64,000 bases of DNA from Monomorium pharaonis (taxonomy: Eukaryota > Arthropoda > Insecta > Hymenoptera > Formicidae): assembly GCF_013373865.1 (NCBI RefSeq), contig NC_050476.1, positions 4,262,501-4,326,500 on the forward strand. Direction: 5' to 3'. The position numbers and the translations under genes were made by a program. The notes under the pieces were generated by a model. That model ran no database searches. It saw only the letters and a list, made by a program, of their open reading frames with translations, and was not told where the DNA came from. How positions within the stretch are numbered: position 1 is the stretch's first letter; every line of letters starts with the position of its first letter. This document shows, piece by piece, positions 25,882 to 36,140 of the stretch.

Positions 25882-25884
<3 letters not shown>

Positions 25885-25914
<30 letters not shown>
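25885..25914. repeat. (CGA)n microsatellite, 10 units
   Basis: A perfect 30-base CGA run, the complement-strand form of the TCG repeat at 11534. It encodes the poly-Thr and poly-Ser tracts in the overlapping frames. Confidence 0.95.
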
Positions 25915-25915
<1 letters not shown>

Positions 25916-26326
25916 CGCACAAATTATTGGAAGCTACCGTCGTCGTGACGTGACCCGGCAGGTGCAAATTGCATCGGCGCACCATGTTATTGTCAGTTCG
26001 TCAGATGCGAAGTTCGTCAGCCCGGATATTCCCGGAACGCACGAAATTATTCAATACGGTATGCGCGCTTCGTCCGCCAGAAAATTCCTTCGTAAAACAA
26101 TCGCTACGACGTTAAACTGCGTAACGGTTTAGCGACGCGTCCCTCGGAGTTGTTGATATCGCGCGCAAACGAACCCTCGTTATTTTTGCTATTCAAGTCC
26201 TACCTGGGCGACGCGTAGTCTATTTTTCTCAAAGCAAGTTTGCTCGTTAATTGGATGATTTTAGGCCAAGGAAAACTATTTGCGCGCCACGACTTTTAAT
26301 GAGACATATCCAAACTTTAGGGTATA

Positions 26327-26345
26327 TGTGTGTGTGTGTGTGTGT
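26327..26345. repeat. (TG)n microsatellite
   Basis: A 19-base TG run in AT-rich sequence following TATA. Confidence 0.9.
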
Positions 26346-27009
26346 TCCTTGGGGGGAAAAAACTGCAAGAATCTTTGATACAAAAGAATAAACATACTTT
26401 ATGATCGTAAATGTCAAATAGCAGATTTTTCTCTAAACGCAAAACGGAAGCGCAAATTTCTTGCAAGAAATGAGTTGGGAGGGACTATGCGTAATGCTGC
26501 ACTACTTTCTTTAAGGATCGATTTCGAGCGCGCCACGTACCATCTGTGGCTTTCGTCGATTTGCTCCGTCCGATCTCGCATTCATTTGCACGCACGTGCG
26601 TTCGAGGTCGTCTCGCATCGCATTCGTCGGCGCTCGTCGAGGAAATTCCTGCGCGCGCGGAATCACCTCGATATATATTTCCGTCGTTAAGGAACGCCAT
26701 GGTGCGCGCACGCATGCATGCGCGCACGAAAATTTATGCGCTATGCGCGACCGGCAACAGCCAACCCCCTGCGAGCAGTTCGGATGCGTGTGTACACGTA
26801 CGGGCCCGCGTACGTGCACGCACACGTGCCTCCTCGTGTACGAGCGAGCCAACGACACGACGTGTCGACGCTCGGTCAGTTTACTCCGGGGTTGATTGGC
26901 GAACGACGAGGACGAGTTGAATTTAGCCAACTCATTAGCCGGCGACGACGCCGGTAAACCGGGTCAAGTGTCTTGCACCTCTAATCGATTACGTCTACAA
27001 TCTACAGTC

Positions 27010-28150
27010 GGCTTCGACAATGGATATATTCCGCCACAATGACGTATCAATCGCTCGTTAAACTCGAGGACAATAGACGGCCAAACTTCCCAGCGATCGT
27101 TTAATCAAGTAATCCATGACATTTTACGGTTTCCCTACCAGTAATTAAACCTTGAAAGCATAATCTGTTATGAAAATGTTCATTATTAAAAAAAAATAAA
27201 TAAAAATGGTTTTTTTTATTGAACGCGATGCGGTATACGCGAGTTAATTTGGTTAGCGTCGTTACCTAGATTGCGATTGTAGTGATAAATTCGGGGCGAA
27301 ACTTTTTGTCGGATAGTTAGAAACTATGTGGGGAAAGCTTTGCGCGGCGATGACGTATTGAGCATATCACGTTTCCGACAACGCGAAATGAATTACGCGA
27401 ATGCTTAAAATATCGCGCAGACGAGAAAATAAACAGCGAGTATTTTTCATATTTAACTTCTACGTTCGGCTGGTGATAAAATGATAAAATAAATTATCCC
27501 TTCGTGCGTTTGATTAATAATATACAGTTGGAATCTGGAAAACATTTCGAAAAGGTTTTTAGCGAAAAATTTTAACTTGGATAATCAAAAGTTCATCTTC
27601 CCTTTGGTTTTAAATACACGTTTAAAAACAAATATTAACGCGCAAACAAAAAATACGACGGCGAGTTCGGAATTCAGCAATATTTCATGTTTTTTCGTCA
27701 AATCCGATAACCCACCAGAGAGTTCTATCGTTTAATTATTCCTGCGTCAGCTTTATCTCGTTTTTTTTTTTTTGCAAAATTTCCGCAATGGACCTATTTA
27801 CCATTCGCGCGCAATTAATTCGACGAATAAATAGCCTCCTTGAATGCCGTAAAATAATTTTCATTTACCAACATTGTCGACCGTAAAACCGAATCAATTC
27901 TGCAACAACCTAAAATAAATACATCCCTCTGCTATTAATGCATTACATGTTTATTCGTCGCAAATATTAGCACTGAACATTTAACAATCGAAGCGCTGTT
28001 AATTCACTATTAATTTGTACTAATGAATTTTTATATTTTAATAAACCCTGTTGCGTTAATCTTTAAATATTCCGATACAATATCGTTGTCACGCACATTT
28101 CTTTGCCGTCAAAAGCAGACGTAATTTAATGTTGATAATTACAGCTACCC
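27010..28150. other. AT-rich stretch, nothing recognised
   Basis: Low-GC sequence with short A and T runs. No open frame, tandem repeat or inverted repeat of note is visible. Confidence 0.6.
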
Positions 28151-28280
28151 AGTCTCTTTGGCTATTTCTACTCCAGGCAACGTCACGAACGGAGGATTAC
28201 TATTACGCGGTGTGACGAGTACGCGGAAGGAATTTCGCCTCGTACTACCAACGCAAACGTTGGACGTATGGTGCTGGATC

Positions 28281-28317
28281 GGCGAAATCGGCGATGCCGA
28301 TTTCTCACTCGCCGACT
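28281..28317. other. Perfect 9-bp hairpin with further outer pairing
   Basis: GAAATCGGC (28284-28292), a 3-base loop, then GCCGATTTC (28296-28304) form a perfect stem. Outside it GGC and GCC can pair again across a small bulge. The hairpin lies in a CpG-rich stretch with no gene. It may be chance or a protein-binding palindrome. Confidence 0.5.
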
Positions 28318-28989
28318 TTGCAGAGTGATTGGGTGTAGATTACGACCTCGCGCGCTATCGCTTATACCCGTTTCCTGCGGACGGCGATTTACGGGTTATC
28401 ACCGGTAATAAACTTTGGATATCGGGGGCCTGGCGGGTTGACATGGCCGTGGCTCTCCGCGCGCGTCTCGAAGATAGGTGGGACAGCCGGCACATAAAAT
28501 TACAGGCGATGGGAGTGAAATATAGTTTGTGAAGTATAAAGCGTTAGAATGACGATCGCGCGCGAGGCAGCGATTCGAGAGAATCGAAACACGGACCGGG
28601 CACACGGCGGGATTCGATTAACGCGCGGTGAACCGCGTTGTCGCGAAAGTTTTCGGGCATAATCTTCGATTTCGATTGCGGCCGTGGAAATGGGCGAGAC
28701 GAGTTTTTCGCGGGCGCGGGAACGATGGCTCAGCGTGTACCAATCGCCAATCTGCTGACCGTGGACGAAACGTTATCACACCGGTGTACTCGTTGTTCGC
28801 CCCCGTATCGGCAAACGATTATCCGATTTTACGGGCTGTAATATGCGTATTTACGAGGCCGCTACAACGGACGTATTTATCGAATACGCGATTTCGCAGC
28901 CACGCAAATATTTTCATCTGTTAAGACTGGTAGTAATTCGTTGCCGCGAACGCGATTTAATATCTCATCCATATGGAGAAAAGACACAC

Positions 28990-29009
28990 GAGAGAGAGAG
29001 AGAGAGAGA
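28990..29009. repeat. (GA)n microsatellite
   Basis: A perfect 20-base GA run. Confidence 0.95.
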
Positions 29010-29624
29010 TTTTTCGTTAGATACGACCGTTTTTCCAATTTATAAGCAATTAGAATCGGAGGGCTTTCCTCAGATTAATCTCCGGCGATGCGAAAATGGA
29101 CGTTCCTTATTCAATATTTCTCGCGTGATTTGTCTTCCATCGTCAGATATTAAAATTGTGGAACGAGAAATTCAATCAGAATCCGCGATTACCATATTAC
29201 ACTTATATTTCACTTACATCATCGCCCGATGCACGTAAAACAGCCCCTTCGATATGATAAAGCTGAATTGAGCTTCCGAGCACTATTCGGATATGTACTA
29301 TGTATTCACATGCGATTATCTCGTTAGGTATTCATTAAAGAATCGCGCGCGCGTGAACGTGTAATGATACATCTCCGATAGAGTCGGAAGACGGAACTGA
29401 GGGTCCTGTGATCACGGCTATATTTATCGAAAATACACCGCTTTACTCGGTTCGCCGCTTGCGTGCGCGACGGTTAATTCCACCTCCGGCAGCGCGCTCG
29501 TTATTTTCCGGACGCGTCCAATTGCGGCTGTCCTCGGGACGAATTACGTTTAACCAATACACCAGCTATCACGATTAGATCTCACTGTGCTACGCTCTTG
29601 TCTTGTACACACGTACAAACACAT

Positions 29625-29646
29625 ACACACACACACACACACACAC
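29625..29646. repeat. (AC)n microsatellite
   Basis: A 22-base AC run. On the minus strand it encodes alternating Cys and Val in two overlapping frames, which explains those frames. Confidence 0.95.
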
Positions 29647-31379
29647 CGCTCCGTGCCGGCGCTGGAAGTCGTCCCGTCACACGTCCGAGGTCGCTCGTAC
29701 CCAGCCGAGACGCGGCTCGATAAATAATTAGCACGGCGCTTCGGAGGGATAATACGACTACCCCTTTTCGCATGGAGGGAACGGCTAACAAGCGTGAAAG
29801 CGTCGCTGGCAGCATCCATCCTTCTTCCACCCTCTCCGGGTTTTCCCTTCTTTCCTCTCTTTCCTTCTTACCGAGTTCTTAGCCGCTTGTACCTAGCGAT
29901 CGAGCTGGATGCAGCGTCTCCGGCTGCCGCATCTCCGCGCCTACGGGGCATCTCGAGTCGTTAGCCCGAGGAGCTGCCGAGGCGCGACACAGGTATGATA
30001 AACGCCGTGAAAATATTATCGGGGCGAGTTCAACGGTGTGCGAATACGGCGATGATAGTTGACATCCGTTGATCAGGCTAGGCTAACGAGGGGAAGGAAA
30101 AGCTACCCGCCGCCCGAGGCGGAGTGTGAATCTTCGTCGCGTTAATCCACGTTCACGCTTCAGGAGAGCCTCTCGGAAAGTAAATTTTACCGCGCTTCGG
30201 CTGTTGCTTCCGATATTGATTTACCATTATACATTTCGCAAGGCGGAAATTGAGGTATTTTCGTCGGAAATCTTATAAATCTATTACAAAATTCAGCGCG
30301 TTATTTCTATATGATTCAAACGCGTACGTGATATATTGAAAAAAAAAAATTATATATTTCCTTTTTATAATAATTTATTTTTAATACAGTTGTACAGAAT
30401 CTTATCGATTCTGCAACGCACTTACGTTTGTAACGTAACGCCTGGAACGGCAGAAAGGTTTTCCATACAGTCAGTAGACGTTTCCATCGTACTTACCTAG
30501 AACAGAAAGAAGAGAAACAGGTCATTAACTCGTTTGTCGATCGTATATGGAAAGGCAAAGTGTTAAAGTTCGTGCGTTACGTCTCTCTTCCATACTTGCC
30601 GGAGGAAAATTATGTATACTACGGTACTACGTGTGTATTAACTATACGTTTCCATTTTCGAAAGGGCACGAAATCCCACGAGTACCGCAATGTAAAGGTC
30701 TTCATTATATTATTTTGCCTTATTATTTTATTTATAAAACAAAATAAGCAAAACAAATTATTTTACACGTTATGCAGAGCCCCTAGTATATATTTATTCC
30801 TTTCGTAAAAATGTGAAACTAACGAAGCACGAATCTAACACCCTTTTTATCAATTTAAACGTTACCTGAGCTTTTTTTGTTCTCTCGTGATGAAGATCAT
30901 ACCGTGTACCGCTACATCTATGTGTATTCAATCCTCTTTCACGCTTGGAAGCTTTATCGATTAAGATATAATAAGTTCGAGCTACACCTAAGAAACTTCG
31001 TAATTGCCTACACCCAGATCCGTTATGGATGATCGACATTCTCGGCGCTCGACTTTCCTCGCGTCGATGCTCGCGCGATCAGCGAGAGGGCAGAGCGGGG
31101 GGTGGGTGGAGGCAGGCCCAGGCGCGTCCAATTTGTCGGCTAATCGGCCCCGGCCACGGGGGGTTAAACATCCGCCCTCGGTCATTCACGAGATGCGTTT
31201 ACGCGTCGAGCGCGACTAACTAGCCATTACTTTTTGATTTGTGCGTTGGAGTTTGCGTTGCGCGAGCGCGGTACTCCTTTATTGCCCGCTTTAGGCCGTC
31301 GGATGGTGCGGCATGATGGCTGCAGCAGCAACGGCAGCGACAGCGTTGTACATCTGCCTTGTGAGAATGCACGCGCTCT

Positions 31380-31396
31380 CCCCCCCCCCTCCCCCT
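31380..31396. repeat. C-run (C10 T C5)
   Basis: A pyrimidine-rich stretch with a C10 homopolymer, continuing as CCCTTCC and TCTCTCTC to about 31435. Confidence 0.85.
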
Positions 31397-31599
31397 TCCA
31401 CCACGCTCTTCCTTCCTACATCTCTCTCTTACCGAAGTAGAGAGGATGGACCTGAATAGGGCTCGATGGTAGCAAGCGAGATGAGACGAGTGGGTACGAG
31501 CGGGCATTGATATTTTTATTGCGGCTCCTCTCGGTCCGCGAACGCGGCTTAACGCCAGGTTGTACATAGGTATTTATTACAATAACTACGTAGTCGCGC

Positions 31600-33062
31600 G
31601 GTTCGGTACCGGGAGTATAAGGACTGCCTTCGACGCCGCGGCAGTTAAAGAGCGCGGGATCGAAGGCGATTTGCCAGACGGCGCGAAAATGTAATATATT
31701 AATGGCGAGAGGGATGGAGTTTAAATATACGGTACGTCACAACAACATCTCAACGCGGATATCGCTTTCGCGAAAGCGTAGATACCAAAGTTGGGAATAA
31801 TTGGCTAGAAGATACTTCAACGTTTTCCCTGCCGCCGAACCGACTTGGCACATATGTCATTTCGTATCTCTCTCAAAGTTCTTTACAGCACAGTTAGTTT
31901 GTCACATTAATGCCGACAAAGCGTGTAAAGTGTGAGAGGCATATTATCCGACTTGACTGTTTCGCTTTTGCAAAAATTATATGTACCTTATATTTGAGAA
32001 AATTATAATTAATTTATGAATTAATTTCAGCTTTATATAAAAATTGTTTTTCATAGTAGGAAATAGTAAAAATTATTATTAGGCGCCAAAAACTATCTTG
32101 GACTTCTTGTATTAATTACGTATCAGTCCAATATTCATTTTATTATAAATCTCTTATTTAAAAAATCTACTAAAGGACGAAAGAAAAAAAATTAAGGCAA
32201 GCGGATTTCCCAACTGAACTTCCAATCCGTCGATTATTTTCTCACATGCAAGACGAGATCACGCAGCAAGTCTCGCGCGCGCGCAAAGATACGGAATATT
32301 ATTAAAGGGAGGCAATTTATTTTACCCGTCTGTCCCATGCAGGAATCGTACCATCGCGCATCCTCGCAGGCATTAATCGCACAGCGAAACTTATGTGCGA
32401 GAGCGCCGCGAGTCACACCGCGCCGTGTCGCTTTATCAGTGTCCGCGCGCGATGCGCGCGATTCGCGCATAACTCTCTAATGCGGAGAGGATTACTTTTC
32501 AAACTTTTTAACTCGCGAGAGAGAGCGAGAGAGAGAGAGAGGGCCACTGGACCTGGACGCAGTATGTCGACGTCGCCCCGTCCGTCTCGCGACCCTCCTC
32601 GACGCGTCCGCGAGGGATTCCGCGTGATTCATAGCAGCCGCCGTGCGACCAAATGGGTCCGGTCCAGAATTTTCGTTCCTCGCGATACCCCCTTGGTCGG
32701 CGACCACCTTGACGCCGGTTACGTATCTCGCGCGGAATCGTTACTTCGCATTCCGCGATTTCTGAGAAACAACAAGTTGCAGGTTGCAGGAATTTAAAAG
32801 GGGAATGTGAGATAGGTGAAACATATTGGAAGATCTGTTGCGTTTATTGAATCGTGTCGTAAATATGTTTGAAGAAGAAACATATGCACTCCTAGAAAAA
32901 AAGCTGCTGCAAGGAGCAATAGATCATTAGCAATAAACTTCAAATTTTTGTGTATACAGCATGTCCATTTTTATTTTATGAAAATACTTTGATTTCAGTT
33001 TTATACAATTAATTGATACATTCTCGACAATGTCTGTTTTTCTATCTTTATTTCTCTTTCAG
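31600..33062. other. Mosaic DNA without recognisable gene
   Basis: 31960-32190 and 32820-33060 are AT-rich; 32230-32790 is CpG-rich with overlapping frames (32393-32797 plus, 32492-32707 minus) of no recognisable family. An interrupted (GA)n tract lies at 32517-32542. Confidence 0.45.
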
Positions 33063-33201
33063 GAGTTCGTATTACCTGCCGGTTTAAAATGATGTTCGAC
33101 TTCTGGGCACACCTCGGCTACACGCGTGCGAGGTGCAGATTTATTATGCTGCGTGGAGGATGCAACAACAAAGAAGAGAGGAAAGCAAAGTCGCAGCAAA
33201 G
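33063..33201 (+). other. Candidate internal exon (good acceptor and donor)
   Basis: A long pyrimidine tract (CTATCTTTATTTCTCTTTC) ending in AG at 33061-33062 is a strong splice acceptor, and AAAG/GTATCC gives a fair donor at 33202. Between them is 139 bp of moderate GC. An ATG at 33089 opens a frame through the donor (starting MMFDFWAHLGYTRARCRF), without a recognisable domain. The frame is closed upstream of the ATG, so if real this is a 5' UTR/first-coding exon or a non-coding RNA exon. Confidence 0.3.
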
Positions 33202-33592
33202 GTATCCTATGATGGAAGAGGGGTTCTTTTGTAATATGTTGATATTTAATGATCTCGGGCGAAATAGTTTACGATCGACGTATTTATTAAACGACGCTGT
33301 TTAAGACTCTAATGCTTTCTCTGACCAACTAACGAGCGGCACCATTACACGAGTGTATATACTCACGCGGGGAACGAAATAAACGCGATCGTGACACGCA
33401 GCTTTATACGACTCTAGGGAGTCATCAAGTCGACGATGCGAGATGCCGATATCCGCTATCTAAATATCATCTTTTTGCATCAGCCATCTATGCCTGCTTT
33501 TTGCGATGGTCATGAGCATGAAAATATTACAGGAAACATATGCGTTAGCTCAGAGCATGCGGTCAACTTTTTGCTGTTATTTTGAAGACCTC

Positions 33593-33877
33593 TACACTGA
33601 AAAAAAAATTACTAGATTGAAATAAGTATTTTTTCAAATAGTACCAAGCAGAAGTTTTGTAAAAAATAAACATTTATTTCAAATAAGATAATATTTTCTA
33701 TAATTTAGAAAATGCATTATACATTTTCTATCAATTTAAAAAATGTATAATACATTTTATAAATTATAGAAAATATTATCTTATTTGAAATAAATATTAT
33801 TTATTTTTTACAAAACTTCTGCGTGGTACTATTTGAAAAAATATTTATTTCAATGTAGCAAATTTTTTTTTAGTGTA
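33593..33877. mobile_element. 281-bp near-palindromic MITE, Tc1/mariner-like, TA target duplication
   Basis: The element runs from CACTG (33595) to TAGTG (33875) and is flanked by TA on both sides (33593-33594, 33876-33877). The two halves are inverted copies over nearly the full length: shared blocks include TTGAAATAA, TTTTTCAAATAGTACCA, GCAGAAGTTTTGTAAAAAA and TTTCAAATAAGATAATATTT, with only a few mismatches. There is no open frame, so it is non-autonomous. TA duplication and CACTG/CACTA ends fit the Tc1/mariner superfamily. The high arm identity suggests fairly recent insertion. The whole element could fold into one long hairpin. Confidence 0.85.
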
Positions 33878-34447
33878 TGGAGAAAAAATTTACTACTAGA
33901 TATGCTAATTTGAAAGAGATATTTAACATTGAACGTTTTATCACAGGCATCGATTTAAATAATAATAAAAATAGATAAAATAGCATTATTTAAAATAAAT
34001 AATCAATTTTGCTTTCTGCCAACAATTTTTTTAAAATTTTGAACAATGTAAATGTCGCAAGTACAAATTGTAATTATAAATATTACAGATATTTTTATAT
34101 TACAGATGTTATAAATTTTTAATCGTTTTCTTCATCTTTATAATTATAATAGTAAGATTAACGATACAAATCTTTTAAAACATCACTGCACAAGAAAAAG
34201 TCTAGGTAGAAGCTGAAGCGATGATTTAAATTTATTTAGTGAAGTGTGCATCTTTGTATCCTTTGGCGCTGATATACGGCCGAGCGAAATAAAGAAGTCG
34301 TAAGTCCCTGGGCCAGCTCAGAACTCACTAAGTGTAGGGGAATGAGGATCCCGTAGAGACGCATCCCTAAGATCAATTATTATTACCAGTCGTAAATAAA
34401 TATCAATGTATTTCCTATGAATCTACTGCCTCACTCTTCCTTTTCTG

Positions 34448-34482
<35 letters not shown>

Positions 34483-35290
34483 TGCGCGCGCGCATCTTTT
34501 CCCTTGTCTCGAGCACTAAAAATCTCTTCTTACCGTGGCTGTTTGCGGTCTCTTTGTGACGCATGCCGCTGCGGTCGTCCAAGCTTGTCCAGCTACAAGA
34601 CGCTTGTACGCTCGTATATGTGTTTCTCTTTGCTCTATTCCCTACGCCAGTCCCGTACCTTTCCTCATCGTTCTACCGCTCATAGGGTTAAGATAGTTCT
34701 GGCGTCGTACTAGCCCGTGAATTCTTTGGCCGCCCGGCGGAAGAGGCGCGCGCGGTTCTTATTGCGGATGACAAATCTAAGGCGCACCGGGTGAATTAAA
34801 GCGAAGAACTCGTGGGGACTAAACGCTAATAGCGAATACGTATAACGTATTAGACTCTTCGGAAATACATCGGGTTTGCATGCTATCATAAAATCTTCAA
34901 GGTACATATCTAGTTGCTGAATGAGAGATTTTCTCAGTAGGATATTTTGCTGCTTAATAAAAATCTAAATATCTCAAAGTGATAACTATTGCACTCTTTG
35001 TGATCTAATTTTCGAGATACACATATGTTCCAAAATTTGAAAAAGAAATTTTAAGAACAAAAATCATTCGCGAAGAGGGCCGCTATAAATAAACTAAATA
35101 GCAATACATACAGCGGGACGCTGATCGATATCTACAAACATTTGCATCAGCGGACATTACGGACTTGGTCCGTGGAATTGCAATCGCGTTTGATTATTTC
35201 CCGCGATGGGAACAAATCGTCGTTGGCGGCAAGCGAAATATATTATCCGCGCCGTCCCCGAGGCGTCGCGAGAATGCGTGCTTCAAGAAG
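33878..35290. other. AT-rich DNA, no recognisable gene
   Basis: 33878-34240 is very AT-rich. A pyrimidine-rich tract with (TC)n at 34456-34477 follows, then a short CpG-rich part and more AT-rich DNA. Frames at 34417-34713 (plus) and 34710-34907 (minus) are not recognisable. Confidence 0.5.
34456..34477. repeat. (TC)n microsatellite
   Basis: A 22-base TC run within a longer pyrimidine-rich tract (34436-34480). Confidence 0.9.
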
Positions 35291-35293
35291 ATT

Positions 35294-35317
35294 AAAAAAA
35301 AAAAAAAAAAAAAAAAA
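35294..35317. repeat. Run of 24 A
   Basis: A perfect A24 homopolymer preceded by AAGAAGATT. It could be the tail of a retroposon, but the upstream 150 bases match no element I know and no target duplication is visible. The length is uncertain because such runs mis-sequence. Confidence 0.9.
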
Positions 35318-35319
35318 GA

Positions 35320-36140
35320 CAAGTGCATTATAAGCGAAGAGTCAGCAGGACGAACGCGCAGGGGAGGGAGATCTCGCGTCCCGTCCTTTCGCTCCTCGGC
35401 TCGAAGGACTACCGTACGCCGGCTGCAACGACGGCGGCCGTCGGCGAGGGAGAAGAAGTATGATGATATTAACTTAACATGTATCCGTGCGCATTGTTAT
35501 GATAATGTATTTAAATGTCAACCGCACACACGGAGCGGCCGCCGCGCCGGTTACGCGAAGCTAGAGCACGAGCGCACGCAACCGCCTCCTGTATGCTTCT
35601 GCACGGTAGCGCCCCGTCAGTAGGCCGTCGACGAGGTCGTCCACTTCCGCGGTCGGGTGATCCCCGACGTGAGAGGGAGAAAGAGAGCGGCTCTTCCCGG
35701 CGCGCCATTTGTGCGCGCGGGAGGACCGGTTTCCGTAGGATTTGGTTTATTGGGATTGCACACGTCGGAGGATCGCATTACCCTGGCGAGCTCCTCTCGC
35801 TTGGTGATGTGTCTCGCGGGGAGGAAAAGTTCAGCGACTGCGACGTGCGCGATGAGGGATCGCGCGCGCTATGCCCGCGCTTATTTAAAAGCGCCGAGTG
35901 GAGGATGCATCCCGTGTAACGGCGGGACAGAGTTACGATGGCGCTCGGCGAACTACGAGATATTCGATACACGTCGTCGTCGTCGTCGTCGTCGTTGTCG
36001 GCCGCTCAACGTGAAAATAGCCGAGCAATTTCTTATCGCGCTCATGACAAATAGTTATGGGGTCTCACAATGTACGGACATTACGAGCTTGCGTACAACG
36101 CGGCGTAATCGGCCTCCGGGGCACGTGCAATAAATAAAAA
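35320..36140. other. CpG-dense block with (CGT)n repeat
   Basis: Overlapping frames of 134-158 codons on both strands (35515-35919, 35657-36133, 35511-35708 minus) are rich in Arg and Ala and have no recognisable domain. I take them as chance frames in CpG-rich DNA. A perfect (CGT)8 run lies at 35972-35995. The block could be promoter-associated. Confidence 0.45.
35972..35995. repeat. (CGT)n microsatellite, 8 units
   Basis: A perfect 24-base run, the same trinucleotide class as the repeats at 11534 and 25885. Confidence 0.95.

Larger units (their letters stand above)
25041..27010. other. CpG-rich block with overlapping chance frames
   Basis: 25050-25560 and 26500-26960 hold overlapping frames on both strands, rich in Arg, Ala and Cys, without recognisable domains. 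26700-26830 is full of CACG/CGTG and GCGC words (CATGCATGCGCG and similar) that could form short hairpins. This may be an unmethylated regulatory block; no gene is called. Confidence 0.45.
28320..31600. other. CpG-rich and AT-rich mosaic, possible non-coding exon near 29.9 kb
   Basis: Frames at 28329-28532, 28628-28924, 28843-29238 and 31004-31223 are not recognisable. At 29830-29992 a pyrimidine-rich tract ending in TTCTTAG (29876-29882) is followed ~110 bases later by CACAG/GTATGATAAAC (donor GT at 29993), so a small plus-strand exon around 29883-29992 is possible but unproven. 30310-30400 and 30700-30850 are AT-rich. Confidence 0.35.

Noticed and set aside
35150..35317. Poly(A) run as the tail of a SINE or processed pseudogene
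   Set aside because: No target-site duplication, pol III promoter boxes or gene-like sequence is visible upstream of the A24.
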